Positions 9,801 through 18,121 of a stretch of DNA of 48,513 bases are shown piece by piece. The position numbers and the translations under genes are program-made. Below the pieces are notes generated by a model. That model was not told the DNA's origin and searched no databases. It saw only the letters and a list, made by a program, of their open reading frames with translations. Each line of letters starts with the position of its first letter. Position 1 is the first letter of the stretch. Origin of the DNA: Symbiodinium natans (taxonomy: Eukaryota; Sar; Dinophyceae; Suessiales; Symbiodiniaceae); contig CAJNDS010000954.1 of NCBI GenBank assembly GCA_905221605.1, forward strand, positions 1 to 48,513, given 5' to 3'.

Positions 9801-10072
9801 AGGTACTGCAAACCAAAGCCATGGCTGCTTTTGGTCGTGTGAGGTGGCAAATGGACCTTCAACCCGTCGTGAGCAAGCACGATCTGGAAGCAGCTGCCGG
9901 GGCGGTGCAGAACCGGGACAACGCACACTGGGTGGCATATCGATATTTCCATGAGAAGATCTTCAGGTTGGACTCCCTGGCTCGTACCCGCAGAGCAGAG
10001 CAGATACCGGAAGCCGTCTTCTTGGCGGAGCTCGCTCGACATCCCGCGACCTACTGCATCCGAGAGGTCTAG
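3851..10072 (+). CDS. Helitron Rep-helicase with C-terminal Josephin deubiquitinase domain
   Basis: 2073 codons, no introns seen. The open frame extends 33 codons upstream to 3752. I start at MAPCHRC because the GCCATGG context is good and unit 3 has an in-frame stop just upstream. Domains in order: Cys cluster C4/C7/C20/C25; seven 32-residue charged repeats (54-277); second cluster C327/C330/C350/C353; Helitron_like_N with FFMTLSC, then HUH motif H811-A-H813 and tyrosines Y986 and Y990; Pif1 helicase with Walker A GPGGSGKS (1362-1369), D1447-E1448, GDLYQLPP (from 1484), IHKSQ (1720-1724) and YVALSR (1747-1752); C2HC finger C1837/C1840/H1854/C1858; Lys/Ala-rich basic tract; Josephin domain (about 1920-2073) with Q1924, C1929, H2026 and D2041. 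Known role of the family: rolling-circle DNA transposition by nicking and unwinding. All key residues are present, so it could be active. The Josephin domain would cleave ubiquitin; its purpose here is inference. Confidence 0.93.
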   Translation: MAPCHRCGFGTRSGRGQGWCSNPQCRQAEKEECLAQKSAEKIVWQQQRAAQGAGSRGPLREENSRKAERRQLHEERARAKAEEEAGGRGPLREEDSKEAERRQLREARARAKAEEEAGGRGPLREEDSKEAERRQLHEARARAKAEEEAGGRGPLREEDGKREERRQLREARARAKAEEEAGGRGPLREEDSKEAERRQLREARERAKAEEEAGGRGPLREEDGKREERRQLREARARAKSEEEAGGRGPLREEDSKEAERRQLREARERAKAEEGVGGRGPRPIASEIQQQGYPFPDEDTLTQEQAQAHYLAFARSWSRFGLSRVCQKCQTLTPGRHCRTAKGSGQLLCRNCRENRTKVVLPIPAPIPEALQSLQPIEQHLLAMARISQVLLDKLPSGGPSAQWGRMYAVLMQDPFICDVLEGATLEEDGTVLVEGVDGMTASPARLEHLHAALQALKELHCLYQRSPAVDRALARMAAILANKTSAAAAVPTDPLAGTEANQEIEMTYLVPKQFQAPKADVQDLRKVRGSADLSDGMDAKFFPHLFPTGTGGWKNDNGSFSQYARKRLLSLDSRFEASTAYIMWLLEMQTKKRLSGNINVRIGNQRVPYGSSDYENGSRQVYAALRDMPGTQPYLYAKKGVALNMYEQLGAPNFFMTLSCHARQPALLLAAISARLLRLHPDRPQAELEQHAAEILFRYQNDKNFTWDGLSPNQLCNQQPAVVARQFMHQVSQLMWWLSSTRGPKVHLHEDADPQDGVEENDCEDVEDDAQAPATDFAGLHRRMRKERPPFKVLDYIIRIEWQKRGYPHAHILLWIEEWAKATQQPDKMAPDGEDSEQAAETPVPDWSDEEAMENFIPKCAEDLSDKYICTKSPNTWRQSHRVPPRDREVNAKLSAEVVHNHTPYCGMYSEGACRFGFPHDAEPRTRRRTSQEQYANSRWKSSLATRRVKGDSMMGQYNIRILRRWRASMDLQVICELTSASRYILGYTFKSEEDREAQRRMENILAILTSQSAGAGLDNQKIYKAAHAALQGRTTSTFEACHLLLGFPIIEFSRDNVWVQVGPPDTWTVWVPKHEEQVALQQPTDYRNKKMRQGGNLPVAHHWYREMQTTFGEHETTLPVEGREPVSCRFSEVTFLDFCAAFKYIGVQEPQPRRRPAIVGYQNFNPDEEAEAFYYSKLLLHLVWKEPGDWLLEQDAGSHAAAFQRIARDVRGHPDFLRSRCFPQLDGTVDAARKLQAVQATMYMKAKMHPANLRDGWANSKVAEENYKDSLQILEALKERYGGDIDFLAPDSVPTGAALNAFAPVEEGEESFEMLTVENPCPETTRQCQAMEHIVQSVLRQPNTKDTQNTQRLHMLLHGPGGSGKSVVVRAAAHVLRQSKKGCIIAAPTGVAAFNINGVTLHQCCLLPVVNQSHGKACDMPLPDRQKLATLRDIWSKVSVLFVDEMSFIPSWMLERLDQHLRLARDLQTLPFGGLHVIFAGDLYQLPPPSGLPAFASRLWLLFQLCELEGNQRAARDPAWAALLARVRVGQQTDADIEVLRNMVIKKGSKKRPAPKAVNLYATRQAVAESNRRYKEEHVLNTGEQLHDCPAVDTNVKTGVPLSPDAVWAEPENTGGLVGLLQVAIGLRVMLRYNIDVRDGLVNGACGTVEHIDTEKAGGEVERIWVSFEKNAGATWRAEHETSCVAISRRSATYLDRDGSKASRHQFPLVLAKAISIHKSQAATCKDGAHTRLDHTIFAEGQAYVALSRCPEQALCSLELFNPKALRFNANAEWALTKLKAQQADRDGPDLWKALFKPEQNKEFYERRLAEMGTPDWNRLKPDHGERIERPWCCALCGTEAPNTKAAIKAHKRKCPAKPPAKTNAKSKAKAKAKCKAKFVFMGLGKRAAESSCAAGSLAKMQRTGSRPDQDTPAGLYFEAQEQALCGMHALNMALGAAFFTEADMDNAVQVVLEEGGVERGEAAEDHAAPGGFYSSEVLAQVLQTKAMAAFGRVRWQMDLQPVVSKHDLEAAAGAVQNRDNAHWVAYRYFHEKIFRLDSLARTRRAEQIPEAVFLAELARHPATYCIREV
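4010..4681 (+). repeat. In-frame 96-bp tandem repeat (7 copies) in the Helitron gene
   Basis: Seven exact-length 96-bp units encode 32 residues each, of the form GGRGPLREEDSKEAERRQL followed by REARARAKAEEEA. Two alternating subtypes occur (DSKEAE and DGKREE). The Arg/Glu/Ala pattern suggests a long charged helix or coiled coil, broken in each unit by a GGRGP turn. Open frames on the opposite strand here are shadows of this composition. Confidence 0.95.
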
Positions 10073-10964
10073 CCGCGGCTGCCATCTCCTAACAATGTTG
10101 TGATGCCGCGAGGACACCTCTGGTGCTCCACGCCAACGTTTCACCCCCCCACAGACCAGCGTTCTCACGCGAGATCGCACAAGGCAAGGCAGAAACCAAG
10201 GCGCCAGCTCATGCTCATGTGATGGATGGATGTGTGGCAAGACTGGCGCCCCAGCAAACCTGAGCAACAACTGCGCCGCTCTTCTCTGCGGGCTCAAGAT
10301 TAGAGTTACCCCAAACAAAAGACATGGTTTTCTTTCAGAAACCTATCCAAAAAGCGAGACGAGGTGTCGAAACAATCAAATCAATATCACCATGACAAGA
10401 CGAAAGACAAGAATTACAAGCATTGGCTGTCAAGAACCAACATGCTCAACTTCTCCTGGCCCAGAACTGCAGACATGGACAGAAGACCACCAGACCTTCA
10501 AGCATCAGGTCCGTCTCTTCCACGGAGTTCAGAAAGGTTTTAATGAATTGTTATATCAAATGTTGCCGAAGAGACACCTCCAGCAACAAATCAAATTCTT
10601 TTCCTCCCCGAGAAGGCTCAAGAGATCGTGGGACCGAAAATATTGCCCTTTCCACCCCAAATAGTCCGGACACAATATCCGATTTCATAGAACTGAAATC
10701 CGAATTTGCAAAAACAATACCAATATTAATTGAAATTCCTCTATATTCTCTGAAATTTCGAGGGGGTGAAATGAACCATTATCATTCTAAAGAATTGCAA
10801 TCCAAAAAATTATTCAAATTACAAGATATGTAATTCAAATATTCGTGGAACCATATCAATTGTAATAATATATCGAAACTTCGAGGCTAACACCCACAGA
10901 CAAGGGTCAACAAAGATTCGGGACATCAGGAGAATTATAATGAATACCCTCAAAAAGAACTCCC
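10073..10964 (+). other. Helitron 3' flank, no gene seen
   Basis: It begins with a 10-bp perfect palindrome AGCCGCGGCT (10071-10080) overlapping the stop codon. Base composition then drifts from GC-rich to strongly AT-rich after about 10640. The 144-codon frame at 10230-10664 is not kept in unit 2, where only a shorter version from 31076 survives, so I do not call a gene. No clear Helitron 3' hairpin plus CTRR end was recognised. Confidence 0.5.
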
Positions 10965-11327
10965 AGATCTTCAAGATTTTAATTCTGGAGGTTTTGATCA
11001 ATTATCCAGAAGTCCCCAGATCTTCCAAATTTGAATTCTAAAGATTTTTGGAGGACTTATTCAGATATCCAGTATTTATCAAATCCTTCAAAATTTGAAT
11101 TCCGAAAATTCCAGAGGTTTTGAATCGATATCCAAAGATCCCCAGGCCTTCTAAATTTGAATCCTGGAGGACTGCAGGAGATTTTGATCAATTATCCAGA
11201 AATCCCCAGATCTTCCAAATTTGAAATCTAGAGTTTTGGGATCCATATCCAAAGATTCCCAGGCTTTCAAAATTTTAATTCTTGAGGTTTTGGGCCGATA
11301 CAGACCTTCAAAATTTGAATTCTGGCG
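10965..11327 (+). repeat. AT-rich degenerate repeat (~50-65 bp)
   Basis: About six or seven imperfect units share CCCCAGATCTTCCAAATTTG, then AATTCTGGAGGTTTTG, then a GATCAATTATCCAGAA or GATATCCAAAGAT segment. The composition contrasts sharply with the GC-rich coding region. It lies directly on the gene side of the C-rich and telomeric tracts, as a subtelomeric repeat would. Confidence 0.75.
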
Positions 11328-11328
11328 C

Positions 11329-11490
11329 AAGCCCCCCCACCCCAGCCCCCCATCCCCCCCAGCCCCCCCAAGCCCAACCAACAAAAATGTAAAACATTGA
11401 AAGGCAAAAAACAAAACCCGGCAAAACCCCCCAAAACCCCCCAAAACCCGACAAAACCCCCCAAAACCCGACAAAACCCCCCAAAACTCC
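11329..11490 (+). repeat. C-rich tract with AAAACCCCCC repeats (G-quadruplex potential on minus strand)
   Basis: Runs of 5-8 C are followed by repeated AAAACCCCCC and AAAACCCGAC decamers. The complementary strand has many runs of four or more G and could form G-quadruplexes. Minus-strand frames full of Gly, Phe and Trp come from this composition and are not genes. Confidence 0.8.
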
Positions 11491-11503
11491 GGACACAAAC
11501 CCT

Positions 11504-11711
11504 ATACAATTTCTATAAACCCTAAACCCTAAACCCTAAACCCTAAACCCTAAACCCTAAACCCTAAACCCTAAACCCTAAACCCTAAACCCTAAACCCT
11601 AAACCCTAAACCCTAAACCCTAAACCCTAAACCCTAAACCCTAAACCCTAAACCCTAAACCCTAAACCCTAAACCCTAAACCCTCAAGACCAGGATAAAT
11701 AGAAATTGTAT
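11504..11711. repeat. 13-bp inverted repeat enclosing the telomere tract
   Basis: ATACAATTTCTAT at 11504-11516 is the exact reverse complement of ATAGAAATTGTAT at 11699-11711. The left arm abuts the first telomeric repeat, and the right arm follows the last by 14 nt. The same arrangement encloses both telomere tracts of unit 2. Confidence 0.8.
11517..11684 (+). repeat. Interstitial telomeric repeat (AAACCCT)24
   Basis: 168 bp, made of 24 perfect AAACCCT heptamers, which is the plant/dinoflagellate-type telomere sequence read on the C-rich strand. At a true chromosome end this orientation would put the terminus to the left and the minisatellites to the right. It is interstitial here. Confidence 0.97.
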
Positions 11712-11820
11712 GTGTTTCATTACGAATAGCTCGATTCCTGCAGGCAAAGAGGTTTAAGTAAATTGAACATATTGGCACAGTTGACCCCTGCAAACCCTTA
11801 TCCTGGCTCACTAGTTACCT

Positions 11821-14796
11821 CAACTAGGGAGGAGAAGGCCAAGCTCCTTGATTGCATTCACACAAGCCCCGATCCCTGACCCAAATTCAGGAGGCTAACG
11901 CAAGGCTCGTATTCACACAGGCTTTGATCACATCCCGACCTGGAATGCAAGGCTCCCGACCCAGTTGTGGGGGGGGGGGGGAACGCAAAGGCTCCTTCAG
12001 TTACATAAGCCCTGCTCACACACCGACCCAATTAGGGAGGTGAATACAAAGGCTCCTTGGCAGCATTCACACAGGCTCTGATCACATCCCGACCCAATTA
12101 GGGAGGGGAACGCAAAGGCTCCATGGCTGCATTTACACAGGCCCTCATCACATCCCGACCCAATTAGGGAGGGGAATGCAAGGCTCCTTGGCTGCATTTA
12201 CACAGGCCCTGATCACATCCCGACCCAATTAGGGAGGTGAATACAAAGGCTCCTGGGCTGCATTTACACAGACCCTGATCACATCCTGACCCAATTCGGG
12301 AGGTGAACACTGCATTTACACAGGCCCTGATCACATCCTGACCCAAAGTAGGGAGAGAAACAAAAGGCTCCTTGGCTGCATTTACACAGGCCCTGATCAC
12401 ATCCCGACCCAATTAGGGAGGTGACTACAAAGGCTCCTTGGCAGCATTCACACAGGCCCTGATCACATCCCGACCCAATTAGGGAGGGGAATGCAAGGCT
12501 CCTTGGCTGCATTGACACAGGCCCTGATCACATCCCGACCCAATTAGGGAGAATCACAAGGCTCCTTGGCTGCATTTACACAGGTCTTGATCACATCCCG
12601 ACCCAATTAGGGAGGTGACTACAAAGGCTCCTTGGCAGCATTCACAGAGGCCCTGATCACATCCCGACCCAATTAGGGAGGGGAATGCAAGGCTCCTTGG
12701 CTGCATTGACACAGGCCCTGATCACATCCCGACCCAATTAGGGAGAATCACAAGGCTCCTTGGCTGCATTTACACAGGTCTTGATCACATCCCGACCCAA
12801 TTAGGGAGGTGAATACAAAGGCTCCTTGGCTGCATTTACACAGGCCCTGGTCACATCCCGACTCAATTAGGGAGGGGAATGCAAGGCTCCTTGGCTGCGT
12901 TTAGACAGGCCCTGATCACATCCCGACCCAATTAGGGAGATGAACACAAGCCTCCTTGGCAGCATTTTCACAGGCCCTGATCACATCCCGACCCAATTAG
13001 GGAGAATCACAAGGCTCCTTGGCTGCATTTACACAGGTCTTGATCACATCCCGACCCAATTAGGGAGGTGAATACAAAGGCTCCTTGGCTGCAGTTACAC
13101 AGGCCCTGATCACATCCCGACCCAATTCGGGAGGGGAATGCAAGGCTCCTTGGCTGCATTTACACAGGCTGACCCAATTAGGGAGAGAAACACAAGGCTC
13201 CTTGGCTGCATTTACACAGCCCTTGATCACATCCCGACCCAATTAGGGAGGTAAATACAAAGGCTCCTTGGCAGCATTCACACAGGCCCTGATCACATCC
13301 CGACCCAATTAGGGAGGGGAATGCAAGGCTCCTTGGCTGCATTTACACAGGCCCTGATCACATCCCGACCCAATTAGGGAGGGGAATGCCAAGGCTCCTT
13401 GGCTGCATTCAAACAGGCCCTGGTCACATCCCGACCCAATTAGGGAGGGGAATGCAAGGCTCCTTGGCTGCATTTACACAAACCCTGATCACATCCTGAC
13501 CCATTTAGGGAGGGCAATGCAAGGCTCCCTGGCTGCATTTACACAGGCCCTGGGAGGGGAATGCAAGGCTCCTTGGCTGCATTTACACAGGCCCTGATCA
13601 CATCCCGACCCAATTAGGGAGAATCACAAGGCTCCTTGGCTGCATTTACACAGGTCTTGATCACATCCCGACCCAATTAGGGAGGTGAATACAAAGGCTC
13701 CTTGGCTGCAGTTACACAGGCCCTGATCACATCCCGACCCAATTCGGGAGGGGAACGCAAGGCTCCTTGGCTGCATTTACACAGGCCCTGATCACATCCT
13801 GATCCAATTAGGGAGAGAAACACAAGGCTCCTTGGCTGCATTTACACAGCCCTTGATCACATCCCGACCCAATTAGGAAGGTAAATACAAAGGCTCCTTG
13901 GCTGCATTTTACACAGGCCCTGGTCACATCCCGACCCAATTAGGGAGGGGAAGGCAAGGCTCCTTGGCTGCATTTACACAGGCCCTGATCACATCCCGAC
14001 CCAATTAGGGAGGGGAATGCAAGGCTCCTTGGCTGCATTTACACAGGCCCTGATCACATCCCGACCCAATTAGGGAGAATCACAAGGCTCCTTGGCTGCA
14101 TTTACACAGGTCTTGATCACATCCCGACCCAATTAGGGCGGTGAATACAAAGGCTCCTTGGCTGCATTTACACAGGCCCTGGTCACATCCCGACTCAATT
14201 AGGGAGGGGAATGCAAGGCTCCTTGGCTGCGTTTAGACAGGCCCTGATCACATCCCGACCCAATTAGGGAGATGAACACAAGCCTCCTTGGCAGCATTTT
14301 CACAGGCCTTGATCACATCCCGACCCAATTAGGGAAGGGAATGCAATGCTTCTTGGCTGCATTCACACAGGCCCTGATCACATCCGGACCCAATTCGGGA
14401 AGGGAATGCAAGGCTCCTTGGCTGCAGTCACACCACATCCGGACCCAAATTAGGGAAGGGAATGCAAGGCTCCTTGGCTGCATTTACACAGGCTTTCGTG
14501 ACCCAATTAGGGAGGGGAATGATAGGCTCCGTGGCAATTAAGGAGGGGAATGCAAAGCTCCTTGGCTGCGTCTACACAGCCCTGATCACATTCCGACCCA
14601 ATTCGGCATCCCGACCCAATTAAGGAGGGAAACGCAAGGCTCCTTGGCTGCATTTACACAGGCCCTGATCACATCCCGACCCAATTAGGGAGGGGAACGC
14701 AAGGCTCCTCGCTGCATTTACACAGGCCCTGATCACATCCCGACCCAATGAGGGGAATGCAAGAATTTACACAGGCCCGGATCACACCCCGACCCA
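11821..14796 (+). repeat. Minisatellite A array, period about 65 bp
   Basis: About 46 copies built on GGCTCCTTGGCTGCATTTAC, then ACAGGCCCTGATCACATCCC, then GACCCAATTAGGGAGGGG. The unit end varies: GGGGAATGCAA, GGTGAATACAAA, GAATCACAA or GAGAAACACAA. Degenerate copies lie at the left edge, with a 13-G run at 11969-11981. A B-like remnant (AAACCCTTATCCTGG) is seen at about 11792. The short open frames are repeat by-products. Confidence 0.95.
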
Positions 14797-15415
14797 CATT
14801 TTGTGAAGGTGAACTACCTGGACAGGCGTTCCAAGAGCTGGTAATCCTTATCCTGGTGCATTTATGAAGGAGAACTACCTGGCAAGGCTTTCCGCGAGCT
14901 GGAAATCCTTATCCTGGTGCATTTTACGAAGGAGAACTACCTGGAAAGGCCTTCCGCGAGCTGGAAATCCTTATCCTGGTGCATTTTATGAAGGAGAACT
15001 ACCTGGAAAAGAGCTGGAAATCCTTATCCTGGTGCATTTTATGAAGGAGAACTACCTGGAAAGGCCTTCTGCAAGCTGGAAATCCTTATCCTGGTGCATT
15101 TTATGAAGGAGAACTGCTTGGAAAGCCTTCCGCGAGCTGGAAATCCATATCCTGGTGCATTTTATGAAGGAGAACTACCTGGAAAGGCCTTCCACGAGCT
15201 CCTTATCCTGGTGCATTTTATGAAGGAGAACTACCTGGAAAGCCTCCAAGAGCTGGAAATCCTTATCCTGGTGCATTTTAGGAAGGAGAACTACGTGGAA
15301 AGGCTGTCCAAGAGCTGGAAATCCTTATCCTGGTGCATTTTATGAAGGAGAACTACCTGGAAAGGCCTTCCAAGAGCTGGCAATCCTTATCCTGGTGCAT
15401 TTTATGAAGGAGAAC
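14797..15415 (+). repeat. Minisatellite B block inside A
   Basis: About ten copies of the 62-bp B unit interrupt the A array. Most are of the GGAAAGG/CGCGAG subtype, with several shortened units. The right junction joins GAAGGAGAAC to ACACAGGCTTTGATCAC, overlapping on the AC/ACAC bases common to both families. Confidence 0.92.
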
Positions 15416-16693
15416 ACACAGGCTTTGATCACAGCCGGACCCAAATAGGGAGGGGAATGCAAGGCTGCATTCACACAGGCCCTGATCACATCCGGACCCA
15501 ATTAGGGAGGGGAACGCAAGGCTCCTTGGCTGCATACACACAGACTTTGATCACATCCGGACCCAATTAGGGAGGGGAATGCAAGGCTCCTTGGCTGCAT
15601 TCACACAGGCCCTGATCACATCCTGACCCAATTAGGGAGGGGAATGCAAGGCTCCTTCGCTGCAGTTACACAGGCCCTGATCACATCCCGACCCAATTAG
15701 GGAGAGAAACACAAGGCTCCTTGGCTGCATTTACACAGGTCTTGATCACATCCCGACCCAATTAGGGAGGTGAATACAAAGGCTCCTTGGCTGCATTTAC
15801 ACAGGCCCTGGTCACATCCCGACTCAATTAGGGAGGGGAATGCAAGGCTCCTTGGCTGCGTTTAGACAGGCCCTGATCACATCCCGACCCAATTAGGGAG
15901 ATGAACACAAGCCTCCTTGGCAGCATTTTCACAGGCCTTGATCACATCCCGACCCAATTAGGGAAGGGAATGCAATGCTTCTTGGCTGCATTCACACAGG
16001 CCCTGATCACATCCGGACCCAATTCGGGAAGGGAATGCAAGGCTCCTTGGCTGCAGTCACACCACATCCGGACCTTGGCTGCATTTACACAGCCCTTGAT
16101 CAATTAGGGAGGTAAATACAAAGGCTCCTTGGCAGCATTCACACAGGCCCTGATCACATCCCGACCCAATTAGGGAGGGGAATGCAAGGCTCCTTGGCTG
16201 CATTTACACAGGCCCTGATCACATCCCGACCCAATTAGGGAGGGGAATGCCAAGGCTCCTTGGCTGCATGCAAACAGGCCCTGGTCACATCCCGACCCAA
16301 TTAGGGAGGGGAATGCAAGGCTCCTTGGCTGCATTTACACAAACCCTGATCACATCCTGACCCATTTAGGGAGGGCAATGCAAGGCTCCCTGGCTGCATT
16401 TACACAGGCCCTGGGAGGGGAATGCAAGGCTCCTTGGCTGCATTTACACAGGCCCTGATCACATCCCGACCCAATTAGGGAGAATCACAAGGCTCCTTGG
16501 CTGCATTTCGCACAGGTCTTGATCACATCCCGACCCAATTAGGGAGGTGAATACAAAGGCTCCTTGGCTGCAGTTACACAGGCCCTGATCACATCCCGAC
16601 CCAATTCGGGAGGGGAACGCAAGGCTCCTTGGCTGCATTTACACAGGCCCTGATCACATCCTGACCCAATTAGGGAGAGAAACACAAGGCTCC
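15416..16693 (+). repeat. Minisatellite A array, second block
   Basis: Same 65-bp family as at 11821-14796. It includes long stretches copied from that block, for example the same aberrant TTTTCACAGGCCTTGATCAC and AATGCAATGCTTCTTGG units near 15920-15990. This shows block duplication within the unit. It ends abruptly at AAGGCTCC, where the coding relic begins. Confidence 0.93.
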
Positions 16694-17340
16694 AGGAAGA
16701 TGGCACTGTCCTGGTGGAAGGAGTGCAGGGCAAGACCGCTTCCCCAGCTCGTCTAGACTGCTTGCACAAAGCCTTGCAAGAGCTGAAAGCGCAGCACCGC
16801 CTCTACCAGGCAAACCCAGCAGTGGAGGGAGCCTTAACAAGAATGGAAATCATCCTCGCTGGAAAAGTGCAGCCGTGTACAAGCGCAGCGGCAACGACAG
16901 ACCGCGAAACCTCCCAAGGGCGCCAAACGGGGGAGTCCGGTGGCTCACACTCCTCGGCCTTGGGGGGCGAAGCGCAGCACTCGGAAAACGCAGCGGCCTC
17001 TGTCGAAACAATGGAAGAGAAGGAAGACAGGCTAGAGATGACGTACCTGATCCCCAAAGAGCTGAAAGCCCCCAGAGCGGACACTGTGGAGCTGCAGAAA
17101 ATCCGAAGCACTTCGGAGCTCACGGACGACATGGACGTGAAGTTCTTCCCACACCTGTTTTCCACGGGCACAGGCGGATGGCAGAATGGATATGGAAGCT
17201 TCTCCCAATACGCTCGCAAGCTCTCGGGCAACATCAACGTGAGGATCGGCAACCAGCAGGCTCCAGGCGGGAAGACCAAGTACCAAGAGGGCAAAGGTCA
17301 GGTGTTTACAGCCCTGAGGGACATCCCAAAAAGCACCTGA
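16694..17340 (+). pseudogene. Relic of a second Helitron Rep gene embedded in minisatellite
   Basis: The translation matches residues about 428-632 of the large gene: EDGTVLVEG, then SPARLD.LH.AL.ELK, then KFFPHLFSTGTGGW, SFSQYARK, LSGNINVRIGNQ and ALRDIP. Divergence is much greater than between units, so it derives from another Helitron lineage. An in-frame stretch of 27 residues (569-595 in the large protein) is missing between YARK and LSGN. In the large gene that stretch is bounded by AAGCGTCT and AAGCGACT. It starts and ends inside minisatellite A and lacks the HUH, helicase and Josephin parts. It is still open for 208 codons (from 16714) in both units, but a function is not supported. 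Confidence 0.88.
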
Positions 17341-17383
17341 GATTGCTTATCACTGAGCATTCTTTAGAGAAGAGAGCGCAGCG

Positions 17384-18121
17384 CAAGGCTCCTTGGCTGC
17401 ATTTACCGGCCCTGATCACATCCCGACCGAACTAGGCAGGGGAACACAAGGCTCTGTGCCTGCATTTACAGGCCCTGATCACATCCCGACCCAATTAGGG
17501 AGGGGAATGCAAGGCTCCTTGGCTGCATCTGCACAGGTCCTGCTCACACCCTGAAGGGAACACAAGGCTCCTTGGCTTCATACACAGGCCCTGATCACAT
17601 CCCTACCCAATTAGGGAGGCCAAGGCTCCTTGGCTGCGTTCACGCAGGCCCTGATCACATCCGACCCAGTCAGGGAGGGAATGCAAGGCTCCTTGGCTGC
17701 ATTTACACAGGCCCTGATCACATCCTGACCCAGTTAGGGAAGGGAACGCAAAGGCTCCTTGGGAGCAGTTACAAAGGCCCTGATCACATCCCGACCCAAT
17801 TAAAGGCAAATACAAGGCTCTTTGGCTGCATTCACACAGGCCCTGATCACATCCCGACCCAATTAAGGAGGCAAATACCTTGACTGCATTCACACAGGCC
17901 CTGATCACATCCTGACCAAGGCTCCTTGGCTGCATTTACCGGCCCTGATCACATCCCGACCCAACTAGGGAGGGGAACGCAAGGCTCTGTGCCTGCATTT
18001 ACAGGCCCTGATCACATCCCGACCCAACTAGAGAGGGGAATGCAGGGCTACCTTGGTTGCGCGGCCCTGATCACATCCCGACCCAATTAGGGAAGGGAAC
18101 ACGCTGCATTCTGATCACATC
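17384..18121 (+). repeat. Minisatellite A array, third block (diverged)
   Basis: About twelve degenerate A copies, many shortened. They share GGCCCTGATCACATCCCGAC and AAGGCTCCTTGGCTGCATT with the other blocks. The array restarts directly after the 3' end of the coding relic and a short unmatched segment (17341-17383). Confidence 0.9.

Noticed and set aside
9600-10072. OTU or Ulp1/C48 protease as the identity of the Helitron C-terminus
   Set aside because: The order and spacing of Gln, Cys, His and Asp, and the middle GGFYSSEVLAQVLQTK block, follow Josephin. The OTU DGxC block and the C48 His-Asp-Cys order are not seen.
10230-10664. 144-codon frame downstream of the Helitron gene
   Set aside because: Not conserved in unit 2, where only a shorter part remains open; no recognisable motif.
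11151-11509. Gly/Phe/Trp-rich minus-strand frames over the C-rich tract
   Set aside because: Composition artefact of poly-C decamers; no start context and no similarity.
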